NCBI GenBank assembly: GCA_963971425.1
Contig: OZ020517.1
Location: forward strand, 2,296,501-2,360,500
DNA from: Bryoerythrophyllum caledonicum
Taxonomy: Eukaryota > Streptophyta > Bryopsida > Pottiales > Pottiaceae
Direction: 5' to 3'
DNA length: 64,000 nt
This document shows positions 1 to 11,999 of the stretch, piece by piece (positions within the stretch are counted from its first letter, which is position 1; every line of letters starts with the position of its first letter). The position numbers and the translations under genes were made by a program. Below the pieces are notes generated by a model, which had not been told where the DNA came from, made no database searches, and saw nothing but the letters and a program-made list of their open reading frames with translations.

Positions 1-609
1 TCTACCAAAGAAAAGAAAAGAAGTCTAAATCTACCAACATGTGTAGTTGTGAGAAACAATCAGGGAAACCATTTCACTATTGCCAACTTCGGCACCTTCC
101 CTAGGTTTGAAAAATTGTTAATTGACCATGAAATTTTTGATACAAGATTGCCTCTATGTTGATATAATGTGTGCCAAATTTTAAGGCGAGAAGATGAATA
201 CAAAAAACCATCATCAAAATCTACCAACATATTTAACTATGAGAAACAAATTTGAGTATCTTTTTTTGTATTATCATGTGGCCTTGAAATTTGGCACACT
301 TGTTTTGAACATAGAGGTGATCTTGTGTGATAAATTTCACTGTAAATAAATCTTTTTTATTTACCTAGGGAAGGTGTGAAAGTTGGCAGCTGTGAATGGC
401 TCACAACTACACATGATGGTAGATTTTGAATATCTTTTTTTTTCACCTTCTGGCCTTGAAATTTTGCACACGTGTTGTCAACATAGAAGTGATCTTGTGC
501 CAAAAATTTCATGGTGAAATGACAATATTTTAGCCCTCATGAGGGTGTCAAACTTGGCAGCAGTGTAGTGTGGAAATGTAAATAAACGTATACTTATTGC
601 CGTGTACTG
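1..609. mobile_element. Fold-back Tc1/mariner-type element D (left end outside window)
   Basis: The sequence consists of modules of about 185 bp. Forward copies (for example CTACCAACATGTGTAGTTGT followed by TTGCCAACTT) run to about 245. Inverted copies of the same text (TGGCCTTGAAATTTGGCACA; GTGTCAAACTTGGCAGC) run from about 250 to 560. The right end reads ...GCCGTGTACTG at 609, followed by TA, so the inward-read tip is CAGTACACGGCAATAAG. CAGT tips next to TA are typical of Tc1/mariner-type elements. The inner part of this end (TTTCCACACTACACTGC read inward) matches element A at 46-47 kb, but the outermost bases differ. No coding capacity is seen. The left end lies upstream of the window. Confidence 0.7.
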
Positions 610-686
610 TACATATTTTTCTACCATGGCCCAAAACCAAGTCCAAACTTATTTTACATGGCTTGAATTAAAGTGCATGTTCTTAA

Positions 687-985
687 CCCTTTAAGGCCGA
701 ACGACCATACTTGGGTTGTTTTGACAGAATAACCTTTGTAGTAAACTCTATAGGCCACCTCAAAGGAAAAAATAGATCAATTCTTAGAGTTGGAGGAAGA
801 TGGACATCTATTGAAACCATTGCCACGACAATTGGTGCAAGCATCGACGAGATACAATGATTTCCGTGAAATGAGTTTGTAGATTTTTCTTGTTGAAATG
901 TATCCATTGCGTAGATGTCATTATGCATGATCTAGAACACTCGTAGATTCTCACAGGCCACTAAAGCTCATTGGCCTTAAAGAAT
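687..985. mobile_element. piggyBac-like non-autonomous element, left end (TTAA/CCCTTTAAGG)
   Basis: TTAA at 683-686 is followed by CCCTTTAAGGCC. The next 300 bases match 35620-35875 closely, including shared text CACCTCAAAGGAAAAAATAG / CACTTCAAAGGAAAAAATAG and GATTTCCGTGAAA. The other copy ends in CCTTAAAGGG followed by TTAA at 35989-35992, so the two copies together show a TTAA-flanked element with CCCTTTAAGG-like tips, the pattern of the piggyBac superfamily. The right end of this copy is not clear. The minus-strand reading frame of 81 codons inside it shows no recognisable domain. Confidence 0.5.
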
Positions 986-1128
986 CAAGATGCTTATGAA
1001 GTACATCTATACACACCATTGGATGAAATTCTATTTTTTTCAACAAGGGAACATTTCAATTGTACGCATATCATATTTTGGTCTCCTCGATGCTTATGAA
1101 TCAATTGGGTTCTAGAATGTAAGCATAA

Positions 1129-1768
1129 TCTACCTATATAATAGCCAATAGTCTGTCCGTCCGCCGCTCCCTAACCCTAAACCTAACCCTAAAAACCCTA
1201 AAAACCCTGAAAATCCTAAAAACCCTTAAACACCTAAAAACCTTGGAAACCCTAAAAACCCTAAAATCCCCTTAAAATCCTAAAACCTCTAAAAGCCCTA
1301 AAACCCCTAGAAACCCTAAAACCCCTAAAAACCCTAAAAGCTCTAAAAACTATAAAACCCTAAACCCTAAACCTAAGATTTCGCTGGAACATGCGTGTTG
1401 TTGTTGGTGAATGCCATGTGGATTTGGGCAACCGTACATTTCCAGAGTGGCTACTAAGGACAGGTTGGAAAAGGTGATGGATGACATAATCAGGTGTCCA
1501 TGGGTGATGATTGTTGGCAATCACACCTTGAACGGCTTGATCAATGCCGTCTATGGAGGAATTGCTGACGTCGAAGCAAATGCGCACGAGTACTTCAGCG
1601 GTCGTGCCATCCTTGACGCACGGAATGGCGACGTTTTGCGGATCAACGCACGACATTTCGAGGGATGCAAATGGCAATCTAAAATATAATACGTCAAACA
1701 AATTTTATTCTAAGGAGCACTAATTAAAAACCTTCCCCGGTCGGAACGAAGGGTACCAAGGCTTGTAC
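1129..1768 (+). mobile_element. Helitron relic 1 with helicase fragment
   Basis: The element starts A|TCTACCTATATAATA and shares its whole layout with 3583-4097: a GTCTGTCCG...CCGCTCCC leader, a telomere-like tract, a helicase fragment, and a 3' end with a CCGGTCGGAACGA hairpin region. The plus-strand fragment at about 1390-1690 retains SGRAILDARNGDVLRINA, which fits the Helitron PIF1-like helicase motif (RAIL-x-x-x-N-x-x-V-x-x-IN), but the frame is broken upstream. The 3' end here reads GCTTGTAC instead of a CTRR end, so this copy's terminus is mutated or my boundary is a few bases off. It is a dead, non-autonomous copy. Confidence 0.6.
1156..1378 (+). repeat. Interstitial telomere-like CCCTAAA tract in Helitron 1
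   Basis: About 220 bases of degenerate CCCTAAA/CCCTAAAA units, the plant telomere repeat with length variation (ACCCCTAAAAACCCTAAAA and similar). It lies between the 5' leader and the helicase fragment of the Helitron relic. The second Helitron copy has a shorter tract at the same place, so the tract belongs to the element and is not a chromosome-end relic. Confidence 0.75.
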
Positions 1769-3542
1769 ATGATAATACATGATATTTTACTTTGGAAAAT
1801 ACAAAATCATGTATCAAAATCTAGCAACACATACACCTCTAGATTGAAGATTCTTCAACTAACATCTTTCAATTGGAGGTCATTTCAACATGTGAACCTA
1901 ATCATGTTCAAATACAACACCATACATATAAAATACTATGGCCAAGAGCCAGTCGTTTGGACGTTTAAGAATTAACTTCTAAACATCCATACAAGAAAAT
2001 AAAATGTACAACTTCAAGATTCAATATTTAATTTTTAAAACAAGTATAGATAATCGTCGTTTTTGACAAGGCAAGGACGGTTCCCAAGACCATGTCCCTA
2101 CTCAATACCATATTTTGACGCCACCCTATCTCAACATGATACCGTGTCTCCACCTAAGATCCTATCAGGGGCATGCCAAAACAAGGTCTCACGCCTAGGT
2201 TTTGGCTTCTATGTGTTTACTGTTTTCTTTTATATAGAGAAAAAATACTAATAAAATATTTGAAAAATTTCTCAATATAAGTTACAATAAGATTAAAAAA
2301 TCTTCCAAGTGTGGAGAAATGAAAACAATATTCATTGATAAGAAATTAACACTTTACGGACGACAAGCTCATAGGTGGTCACTTTTGAAGTAATCTACGA
2401 ATAGCTTTACCAATAGTTCACGGTTTCTTAATCCCCAAATTGCGAAAATTTGCGTGGATTTGTACGCCTCTGACAAATGTAGTGAGACACTAAGCCACAA
2501 TCTAACGGATTCACGAGAAAGGAGATTTGGTACATGCCGAGCGATATTTCCATCATATTTCCACGTAGAAAGTGCTCTGCTAATTTGTGGTTGTTGACTT
2601 TTGCATGTGGGCCAACCACATGTGGTATGTGTGGACGATATTTTGCAGTCCACCTATGGGATCATGCATAAAACCATTGACACTTTCAGAAAGAGGTGTA
2701 TATGCCGTGTAGAGACATTCCATTGTCCTTAAAGGACTAAGCCTGAAAGGTCTTATTCAAAGTCCAATATTTGGGTGCATGGCCATTTAGGAATCAAATA
2801 GTTTTTTTTTTACTATGACATTAACATTCTAAGGATCGGTTCCAAACAAAGACTAAGGTAGGACAACATAAAACCGATTGGCAACTCAATACCCCTCCTA
2901 TCTATACCCTTCCTAGATTCCAAGGAGGAAATGTAGCATGTCGTTACATGACTTATGCATTGACCAAGTTGATAAATTTAGGAACAAGTTTACAAATCAT
3001 GTGATGGCTAGCTATATTTCCTCCCTAATTTAGAAAGGGTGCATAAATATATAAATAACTCCGGTCCTTGAAGAGGAGTTGAAGTGAATGAAGTATTTGT
3101 TTGTTCCACCACTAAATCCATGTCCACCGGACCACTTGGATGCACTACCACAGGTTCATGGTATTTACATGCCAATATTACTAATTTGTGTGCTAGTTTT
3201 ACTTTTTATTTATCCAGGCTCGTGCATGCTTTTGTTTAAAGGTAATTTCTTTTAACACAAGTGTTCGTGAAGATATGTATGGCTCTCTATGTATGCTTGG
3301 GATAAAACATGGATCATTTAACTCAATGAATCATAGTGATATAGTGATCCAAATACAAATCAATACCCAAGATAAAGCATACTACTTATAATGGCTAAAT
3401 ATAAAAATTACATGAATAAAAGAGCACATTCAACCTTGAAACTCATACAAAAAAATTATATATGTAAATTATTCATGTAATTTTTCTGTTGCTTCTGCTT
3501 CTTCTTCTATACCTTCTCCGTCTTCTACTCCTCCATCTTCTC
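1769..3542. other. Intergenic, no gene seen
   Basis: AT-rich DNA with no open frame that shows a domain or plausible splicing. A CT-rich tract (GCTTCTGCTTCTTCTTCTA and following) lies at about 3490-3542, just outside the LTR. A similar CT-rich tract lies just outside the matching LTR near 21290, which may be the other side of the same insertion site. Confidence 0.5.
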
Positions 3543-4275
3543 CGTTGGAATAGACATTTATTCATTAAACTCTAGGATTATATCTACCTAGTATATAATA
3601 TGCGTCAGTTAGTCTGTCCGCCGCTCCCTAACTCTAACCCTAAATCCTAGCCCTAAACCTTAATCCTAATCCCTAAACCCTAAACCCTAATCTAAGACTT
3701 TGCTGGAACATGCGCGCTATTGTTGGTGAGCGCTGTGTGGATTTGGGCAACCGTACATTTATAGAGTGGCTCCTGGCGTTGGGGGAGGACATGCTGGAGA
3801 AGGTGAAGGATGACTCGATCAGGTGTCCACGGACGATGATTGTCGGCAATCACACCTTGAACGGCTTGATCAATGCCGTCTATGGAGGAATTGCTAACGT
3901 TGAAGCAAATGCGCGCGAGTACTTTAGCGGTCGTGCCATCCTTGCCGCACGGAATGACGACGTTGCGCGGATCAACGCATGACGTTCCGAGGGATGCAAA
4001 TTGCAATCTAAAATATAATACGTCAAACAAACTTTATTCTGAGGAGCACTAATAATAAACCTTCTCCGGTCGGAACGACGGATACCGAGGCTTCTAGTTA
4101 TATAACTACCCATATCAGTACCACTGATCTTGATATTACTACTAGTTGATAATAGTTAAGTAAGTGGCGGCTCCATCTCGGAGTACGATTTCCGCCCTAT
4201 TAACGGGCGTATGTATTAACCAACTTTATAACCATATCCCTCTCAGGGGACATCTATCTTTATCCAGCTTGAACA
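3543..4275 (+). mobile_element. Copia-type LTR split by a Helitron
   Basis: The two parts, 3543-3582 and 4098-about 4275, align end to end with the LTR at 21065-about 21279. Shared stretches include CATTCATTAAACTC-like, TATCAGTACCACTGATC, CCCTATTAACGGGC and ATGTATTAACCAACT. The difference is roughly one base in ten, so the pair is old. Downstream, AACACGTTATCAGCACGA (about 4273-4290) resembles the tRNA-iMet half-molecule primer sites of some copia elements, which would make this the 5' LTR. Whether it belongs to the decayed element at 17-21 kb is an inference. The exact LTR ends are uncertain by a few bases. Confidence 0.7.
3583..4097 (+). mobile_element. Helitron relic 2 (515 bp), precise insertion in a copia LTR
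   Basis: It begins A|TCTACCTAGTATATAATA and ends GAGGCTTCTAG|T, the TC...CTRR ends and A/T target that define Helitrons. The empty site is visible in the other LTR copy near 21090, so the boundaries are supported to about one base. A CCGGTC/GACGG hairpin lies about 15 bases from the 3' end. The plus frame 3710-3982 (90 codons) contains TFIEWLLALGEDM and SGRAILAARNDDVARINA, matching the C-terminal part of the Helitron helicase, and then stops. The N-terminal Rep domain and most of the helicase are missing, so it could only move with help from a complete element. Confidence 0.8.
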
Positions 4276-4524
4276 CGTTATCAGCACGACTCCCCCTAGC
4301 TATGAGAGCTCTCTCACTTCTGATTATCTTCAATCTCCTTACGAGCAATTAAGTAGTAAGAAACACTTATTATTTTCTCATAATTTTTCTTTTAGAACCA
4401 CTGTTCACTGTTCACAGGCACGTCAACAGTCCCACAGATATTGTAGCATCCAGGTATTACAATTTAGGGTTGTATCACCACTATAGTCACGACAATAGTA
4501 TGACAATACACTGCAGATGCAAAC

Positions 4525-5480
4525 TAAGTACCGGTCACAGTACCTCGGATCCGAGGGACGCTGAACAACCTCCAAGTTCGGTTCAGATTCTAATCTATCA
4601 TGCACCTTTCTACTCGAAATTATGAACTCATAAACCTCATCTAGATTGGAACTGAAATGGACTTAAAAGCATCTAGCAATTAAACTCACTCTAGATTGGA
4701 ACTGAAATGGACTTAAAAGCATCTAGCAATTAAACTCACTCTAGATTGTAGCACTCATGACTGTAGGTAAGTTAATGCGCGTACACACAACATGCTCACA
4801 GACATACTATGCATGAGTGAGCCGAAATTGAAAAAAAAAAATCAAAACTAAGTACCGGTCACAGTACCTCCGATCCGAGGGACGCTGAACAACCTCCAAG
4901 TTCGGTTCAGATTCAAATCTATCATGCACCTTTCTACTCTCAATTATGAACTCTTCAACTTAATCTAGATTGGAAATGTAATGGACCTACAACATCTAGC
5001 AACTAAACTCACTTTAGATTCTAGCACTCATGATTGTAGGAAAGTTAATGCGCGCATACACAATAAGTTCACAGACCTTCTATGCATGTGTGAGCCGAAA
5101 TTGAAAAAATCAAAACCAAAACAGAGTTCTGCTCACAGTGCCTCGGATCCGAGGGACGCTTAACGACCTCCAATTTCGATTTTTTTTTTTACATCTCTTT
5201 TACTTATCTAAACTGTGATGAATGAAATTGTAAACCGAATAAAGATATAATTTGAATTGGACCTAGATCACGTCCCATAATTATTGAGCATAGATTCTTA
5301 ATACAAGAGACTATCAAAATGCATAAGCACGAAACACATCAAGTAAATTAAATGTGTGAGAAGGTGATAGTAAGACCCAACAAAATAAACCACAATATAG
5401 TGCACACAGTCTCTCTAGGTCGAGGGACAAGAGGCTCGATTCGACTCTGGAACCCAGTTAACTCATAAGAAGAGGAAACA
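4525..5480. repeat. Tandem repeat, about 280-320 bp units
   Basis: The landmark ACTAAGTACCGGTCACAGTA with CCGAGGGACGCTGAAC appears at 4525 and 4846. Degenerate copies follow near 5125 (TGCCTCGGATCCGAGGGACG) and 5395. Each unit also carries CTAGATTGGAACTGAAATGG and a GCGCGTACACACAA-like stretch. Inside the first unit a 52-bp block (CTAGATTGG...AAACTCACT) is directly duplicated at about 4639-4742. No coding frame is evident. Such arrays are common near the ends of large DNA transposons, but I could not find an inverted partner. Confidence 0.65.
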
Positions 5481-6300
5481 TCGTCATCCTTTCCAAGAAG
5501 ATGCATATCAAGTTTTATTTCTGAGTAGAGTATGAACTCACCACTAAAGTGAGCCGGGTCTTCCCGGATTCGGCAGCGTCTGCTCCAAATCTTATGAATG
5601 CACTTTCGGCTCGTGCACTAGAAGCACCAACCTGATCATGTCTCAACGCATTTAGGGTTTATGAAATTCAATGAACAATGCTCACAGTAACAGGGTTTAC
5701 AGGATTGGAAAACAAAATTCATGTATTGGGTAATGTGCGGCGGACTTGTGTTCATACTTCAAGTTCAACTACTGAACTTCAAAATGAGCCACAGGACTTA
5801 GAATTTCCGATTTTGAAGTGAAACAAGTGAGTTGAAATAGATTTCAACTTACCTCTCTAGTTTGTGGCTACAGCTCCGCCTCGCCGTGCGTCTGTCCACT
5901 TCCTTCACCGTTCTCACAACCTTCTGCCTGCAAGAGAAAGGGATTCCTTATTATGCATAACAAGGTTCAGCACGTCCACCAATCATTCAAACTGAAGTTT
6001 ACGGACGAATCAAAAATGCGATGCTTTGGCAGAAACCCTAGCCGAAATTGTTTACCACACCAGAAGCATACTTCAGCCGCCACTTGTTAGTTCACGAACT
6101 ACATGGTAAGTAAAATGGAGGTTCGGTGAAGCCCTACAGGAGAACCAGCTCTTGCTCGAGTTGAACTCAAAATGAACCAGACAACTTAAAACTCGAGAAT
6201 ATTGAATCGGTCAATGTCTTCACATACTAAAAGACAGATTCTAGAAACTTAATAGTCTAGTAAGCATGACGCACATTATAGTTGGAGACGCATTGTGATA
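5481..6300. other. Intergenic, no gene seen
   Basis: No reading frame with recognisable features. This stretch lies downstream (3') of the minus-strand gene at 6301-6964, so part of it may be that gene's 3' untranslated or extended exon sequence. Confidence 0.4.
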
Positions 6301-6964
6301 TTAAGGATACCAAACATACGATGCATTATTGAAATCATTCTGATGATAATGTACCTGTGTCATTTGGGCCCTCTCGGCACCCAATAGTATTGGCCCAGTT
6401 TCCCCTACGCTTCCTCGATCGTTCCGTGGTCGACCATTGGTTGCCTTGGACGAGGACCTATTCCTATTCCTTGTGGATCGTGTTGAATTAACTCGGCTCC
6501 TTGGGTCCATACTTGAGTCCATGCTTTGACAGTCATTGTCGTCAACAACACCGTTTGCACCCTTACCCCCATGCATCGAGCTTACTGACGCATTAGGTCC
6601 AGTGAAATCACTCGTCATAATATCTTGTATAGACTCTTGTTCCTCCCTTTCACTACGCAGCTGCATCACATAGCTGGACGACTACACAATACGATTTAAA
6701 GTATGACCAATACATGATTGCACTATTGAAAATTTTCTTATCATATGAAAATGAAGCACTTACTTTAACAATATTGTGGGGCGCCTCCTCTGCTTGAAGT
6801 ATACTTGACAAATTCCTGAATCGCACGGGCCCCTCAGATGACAGGTCCTCACGCCTCTCCTCTAAAACCTTGGCCTTGTGCTGTTGTCGCCGCGTTCCAG
6901 ACCGACTGGGCTTTGGATATGAGTCGTCTGTTGCTCTTCTCTTCCGGCCACCCTTGCTAGTCAT
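6301..6964 (-). CDS. Basic/serine-rich protein beside the MULE-like transposase (two exons seen)
   Basis: Exon 1 runs from an ATG at 6964 (MTSKGGRKRRATDDSYP) to a donor at about 6770 (AAA|GTAAGTGC). Exon 2 follows an acceptor near 6682 and ends in a stop at 6301. The product has a basic, nuclear-localisation-like start (GGRKRR, RSGTRRQQHKAK), a short acidic segment, an NRNRSSSKATNGRPRNDR stretch, and the end NNASYVWYP. No enzyme domain is recognised. It is transcribed away from the transposase gene starting at 7560, with about 600 bases between them, as expected for a two-gene transposon with a shared promoter region. A real start upstream of 6964 is possible, because a possible AG acceptor precedes it. 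Function is unknown; a DNA-binding accessory protein is only a guess. Confidence 0.45.
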
Positions 6965-7559
6965 CCTCTGCAAGTCGTCGTGGTTGCGTCACATTGAACA
7001 TTTTCACCAGGGTAGTGCTGCTATGATATGGCTAGTTATCGTAGAACCATAATTACCCCACTTAGGTCTATGATACTATTTTATTGTGTTGGCAACGGGA
7101 TGGCCCAAACTCCGCATCAAGTTAATCAATTGTTGTCAGCCTTAATTTGAATTTAAAAAACAAAGTTAGTCGTGACTATAGCATTTCAATTAGTTGCTTC
7201 TGCAGTTAGAAGCATTCCACTTTTCTGGATTTATCATTTTTTGTAAGTGAATAACGACAACACCAGGGAATAATTAACTTCAAGCAGACTTAGTGGCTTA
7301 GTAGATACAACTAGTGCATATCTATTTGTAAATTGCTGACTCAGATCATGACCTCTAGATTTGAATCTGAACTTTGTCGTTTTCGTGTGAACTTACAACA
7401 TACACTCGTTTATCACTAAAGTGAATGATAAACTCCCCCTTAGTAGGATCAACCTATTAATTTCTTTCCTTAATTTGAAATCTTTTCCATAATGATTGCG
7501 GCGCCGTCAGGGAGCGTGCATGGGCATCTGACATAAAGCGTTAAATATTTTCGCCGATT

Positions 7560-10500
7560 ATGAGCACGATGCGTTTCCGTAATTGGACGTCTCCACTGAG
7601 ATGTTTAGGCAAGTTGTTGATTTCTTCAATATCCAACCGTCATCATAGACAGCACGCATTCCATATCCTATGCTGTGGAGAGCTCTTGACTATGGCGTCA
7701 CTGACATCTCAATATGGTGGTGTTCCGCTTGTCGTGTCCGTTGGCGAGAATGGCACTGTTAATGTCCCGGAGGCAGTCCTCAGTAGTCGCTTCGGGTATA
7801 GACTTGGAACCGTCCATGTTGAGCAAGAGGTGTTTGATAGCTCGGGAGTATTAGAACATTCTATATACCAAGTGAAAGATCGAGACGATTTAGGCTTTCT
7901 GTGGAACCTGTGTCGTGGTTCTTTTAAAGTATATGGTGTTAGGGATACTCAAACGTCCGCTAATGCGTCGTGTGCCGTGATGATCCCTCCTACTGATTCT
8001 GGTGATACGATACTCGTGCCCGGTTTGGGCACACGGTCTAACCCAAGCGTGCAGCTTCTAAGTGACACGGACGAGGACCTCTCTGATGTGAATTTAGGGG
8101 AATCATCGTACACCTTTAAGTCACAAGACTCTATCTGTCCCGATACGTCTATCCATACCCCAAGTAGGTCGCACATGTCTCCGTCTCTTTCCTTAGGAAA
8201 ACCACCTGTCCATCCAAAATCTACAAGTATCCGCAGTATCATTCCTTATGTTCGCAGGACCTGTACTAGAAAGGGATCCCGTTCTGAGTTGACACAAGTG
8301 GATTTCGACAGCATTCAGGTTTCACGTGTGAAGTATCTGCCTCCGTCATACAACGGGGACGTGTTGTTTGAGTTGCCCCCACTTCCAGAAGGCATACCAA
8401 CTCAGTTTGGAGGAGGACTGGATGGTATGAGCAAGCAACACGATGGTCACACATGGTGCAAGACAATGACTACGAATATCATGAATGATTTTGGCCTCAC
8501 ATATTGGAAGTCATCTTGTACTGGCCATCTTCAATGTCCTAACTATCACTGTGACTATAAGTGCAGGAATGAAGGTCGCACTAATCAAACGGAGTGGAGT
8601 GGACTCGCCATTTCCCCTTGGCCTGTGAATGGCGCTACGCACCCTAAATCAACCTTGGCATGTAAGGTTTGTCAAACCCCGCCGATTTGTCTAGCTCTCT
8701 GTGATGCTCGTATTTATTATGTGACGTGTACCGATGCGGAGCGCACCCGACTTGCCATTCATCTTGGTATTCACCAGCATCTCATCTCGAATGGAGTTGA
8801 CCAAACCGCAATGGACGTGATGCATGAGTGCGTTGCGAAGGAAGTCGAGCGCACACCCAACGCCACTAATTTTGCTATCATTATGGCAGCCAGTAAGAAT
8901 TACCTATCCGATTACTTGATCCGTCCCGGATCGGGATCATCAAACCTTGAAGGAGCATCCATGGATGCTGTCTTGGATCAGTTCCAGACTCTATCATCCC
9001 CAAACATTCGAAATTTGGTATCGACATGCAAGCGCTTCTACAGTGGTGGGAAGGGTGTCATGGACAACATCATGGAGCTAAAGGAGTCGTCCAAGTTTGT
9101 CTTCATCCACGAGAACAAGTTCCCGGGCCAATCTAAAGGTAAGGTATTTGTATTTAAAATGTCTGTTGATCGTCCGGGTAGCGGTGTTGATCTTGTTCGG
9201 CGGATGCAACCGGGTGGAGACCTTCAAGATTGTTGGTTGATGTTTGATCACGTTAAGCGGGTTAAAGACTGGACTACCATGGCATGCCATGTATATGACA
9301 GTAAGTATTGTAAAGTTATGACGATAGCTATGTGTGATATGCAATCGGAGGATGCTCAAGCACAACAGTTGTTTTGGGAGAACCTGAATGATACGATGAG
9401 CCATCACGGAGTTGAGAATACGAACTTTAAAGGGTTCATGGCTGATAGTGCCGGAGCGAATTGGCACGCTGTCCGGCGAGTGTATGGCAATGGCGACAAG
9501 GACGTCCCGATCGAAAACAAAGAACGGACTTGTTTATTCCATTGGACCAAGTGCCTTCAACGAGCCACCACGAAGAGCATTCTACCAGCATTCCAAGATC
9601 AACACATTGCACTTTGCAAGATTTGGAAGAACGCGAGATCACAAGAAGAGGCTGAAGCACAGTACAACGTCATTCGTGGATGGTGGATTTCATCTGGGGC
9701 TACTACTGAAAGCGGGCGTCGGGCGCTAGAAGATTGGATGGCTTTTTGGCATTTCCGATATAGACAATGGGATGGAGCAATGCAACTAGTAAGTTCTCGG
9801 ATTTTTTGTTTATAAATATTCAGATTGTTGAAAAGTTATATGTAAACGATGTACTGACCATTGCTGTATGATATCAGGACCTCACACTGGACGAGCGAGC
9901 TAACATGCCATCATGCAATCTTGCGGAGACAGTCCACAACCGCTGGCTTCAACAGTCCGGAAATACCATGACATGTTTATATGCGGCTACCGTGGATGAC
10001 CTAATTCGGGCTTTCATGCAAATCACTTTGTACCGGGCATGGATCAATGGAGGGACCTCCGGAAAAGGTCCAGACAAAGGTACACTTCGATTAAGATCTG
10101 CCCAACGTTCTGGTGATCCAAAACTCATTGCAGAAGCTGTGCGGAGTTTTCCGGGGGCAGATGATCTCTTGACAAAGACGGGCGGGCTCGTAGGAGCGGA
10201 GATTTTTGGGTCTACCAAACGGAAACTTGACATGCCACCGGGGTCCAGCAACGACTCCCACCGCTCCGATACGATGAACTATTCGATTCCACGAGATGGC
10301 AGAAGGGTGACTCGAGCGCGGATCGAAGAGGCCCTAAATGAACAAGGTTCCGGGGTCCGTCACTCAACGGCAGTATTGGAATCGGAGGTTGATCCATCAA
10401 AGTGGCACATTGGTCGACTTCCGAAGACCTCCCACCGAAAGTGCCAGGCATTGCAGGCTCACACTGGTCAGAGATGTGACGCTAGAGTTGGACGTGGGAG

Positions 10501-11245
10501 TCAGGGAACACCTGCCCCAACATATATTGGCAAGAAGAAGGAATTCAGGTCGCCCCGAAACACTATTGTCGAGTTCTGGTTTTGTGCTGATGATATTAAC
10601 CGATGCGTGATGGGTTCGAAGAAACCGTTTGTAGTGGATTGGCCATCAGTCCCAATGACATGGCCAGTGAAGCTTGGCACGAACCTTACGATGCAAGAAG
10701 TTTTATCGTTAGAAGAAGCAGGTTTTCAGTTAGAGCAACGTGGTGCTTTGTCGCCTCGGAGACAATTCCAAGTAACTTTGAACATGCCTCTTCCGCGATC
10801 AAACTTCCCGCTTCCAGATAATCCGGACTCATACCATACTTTCCGCAACGGCTACCAGATTCGTCGAAGTTCAGATGTGCCTTCCGTTGAGCACCGAAAC
10901 AAGTGGTCAAGCGCAGCTCTGATGAAGAATTGCTACGTTACAAATGTCACCGCAATGCCGTATCCGAGATTTGGATGCGTTATCACTCTTCTAACGGAGA
11001 AAGAGAAGTCTTATTGCATAACCTTCACAGACTACCCTGCGTGTACATGTCCAGATTTCCTGAAGATGTCAGTGGAGGCGTTGGGGAAGAAAGGGCAATG
11101 GAAGTACTGCAAGCATGTGTACTACATCCTACGCTATTTATGTCAGATGGACTACAAGGAGGACTTATTCATGCATGCCCCAAGCTATAGCTTTAACGAG
11201 GTCATGCGCATTCTAGAGCTTGCTAATATTGCCGAGCAAGCATGA
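7560..11245 (+). CDS. MULE-like transposase with C-terminal SWIM zinc finger
   Basis: Two exons, 7560-9788 and 9878-11245, joined in frame through a GTAAGT donor and ATATCAG acceptor, give about 1198 residues. Translation could instead start at the later ATG at 7692 (MASLTSQYGGVP). A DDE-type core is suggested by D563 (in MFDHVKRVKDW) and D629 (in FKGFMADSAGANWHAV); the third acidic residue was not assigned. An HW-containing segment (ERTCLFHWTKCLQRAT) follows. The C-terminus has a SWIM zinc finger with C1132-x-C1134 and C1154-x-H1156. SWIM fingers are typical of Mutator-like and FAR1-related transposases. Apart from the intron the frame is unbroken, so the gene is young or still under constraint. 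Its terminal inverted repeats were not identified. An alternative is a domesticated transposase, as no element ends are visible. Confidence 0.75.
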
Positions 11246-11999
11246 ATCTCGCAATGAAGTCTCTTTTCAATAGTATTTGTATTTTGCAGTAGCTCGTATT
11301 TGAACATCTGCATTGATTTTGCTTGTCACGTGTATGGCTAGTACTCAATGCATGAGTGAATTTATCACTCATACTTCTCTTCAATATACTAATTTATATT
11401 TCACACTATCATTTTTTCTTATACATTATTTATACCAACTTCAGAGATGCTATGTTAGCAACATGCAGAAGTTATGTCATGCATTGGCATCATATAACAT
11501 CTCTAATTTTGAACCATGCAAACTCCATGTGGAGAGATGAGGTATCTTAATCCATTCAAAAATAGTTTATAATCAAATATTAGAACATTAGAATATTATT
11601 TGTCCCAATCGTTGATATTATAGCTATCACGATGAAAATATATGACTCCGCATCCATTACTATTGGACTCCACAATCATTGTAAGTTTTATTAGATTTTT
11701 TATTTTATTGTGGACTTTGTAATTTTATCCATTTAATAAATGGACCCTAAACCGCGAGTTGAAAGTTGTGGACATGAGCGACAAAAGGGAGTCGCTAAAA
11801 AACGTCTATGGTTAGTAATTCCACGGCTATAGGGTACCTTCTAAGTTTAGAAAATTCTTCCAATTTTTTTCGCAAAGTTTGTGAGAGTTATCGTTAGTTT
11901 CCGTGAAAAAAAAATTCTGGAAAAAAACGACTTTTTTTTCTTGTTTTTAGACTATTTTCTGCTCACCGCTCGCCGCTCACCGCTCACCGCTCACAAGAT
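11246..11999. other. Intergenic, no gene seen
   Basis: AT-rich 3' flank of the transposase gene. A short CGCTCACCG microsatellite lies at about 11961-11995. No CACTA-type left terminus (CACTACAAG) could be found here. Confidence 0.4.

Noticed and set aside
1360..4113. Minus-strand ORFs starting MFDVLYFRL at 1701 and 4030 as a gene pair
   Set aside because: They are antisense shadows of the Helitron helicase fragments, whose plus-strand reading carries the conserved motif.
4525..5480. CRISPR-like or regulatory array
   Set aside because: The units are about 300 bp, differ in length, and lack the short repeat/spacer pattern; this is a eukaryotic tandem repeat.
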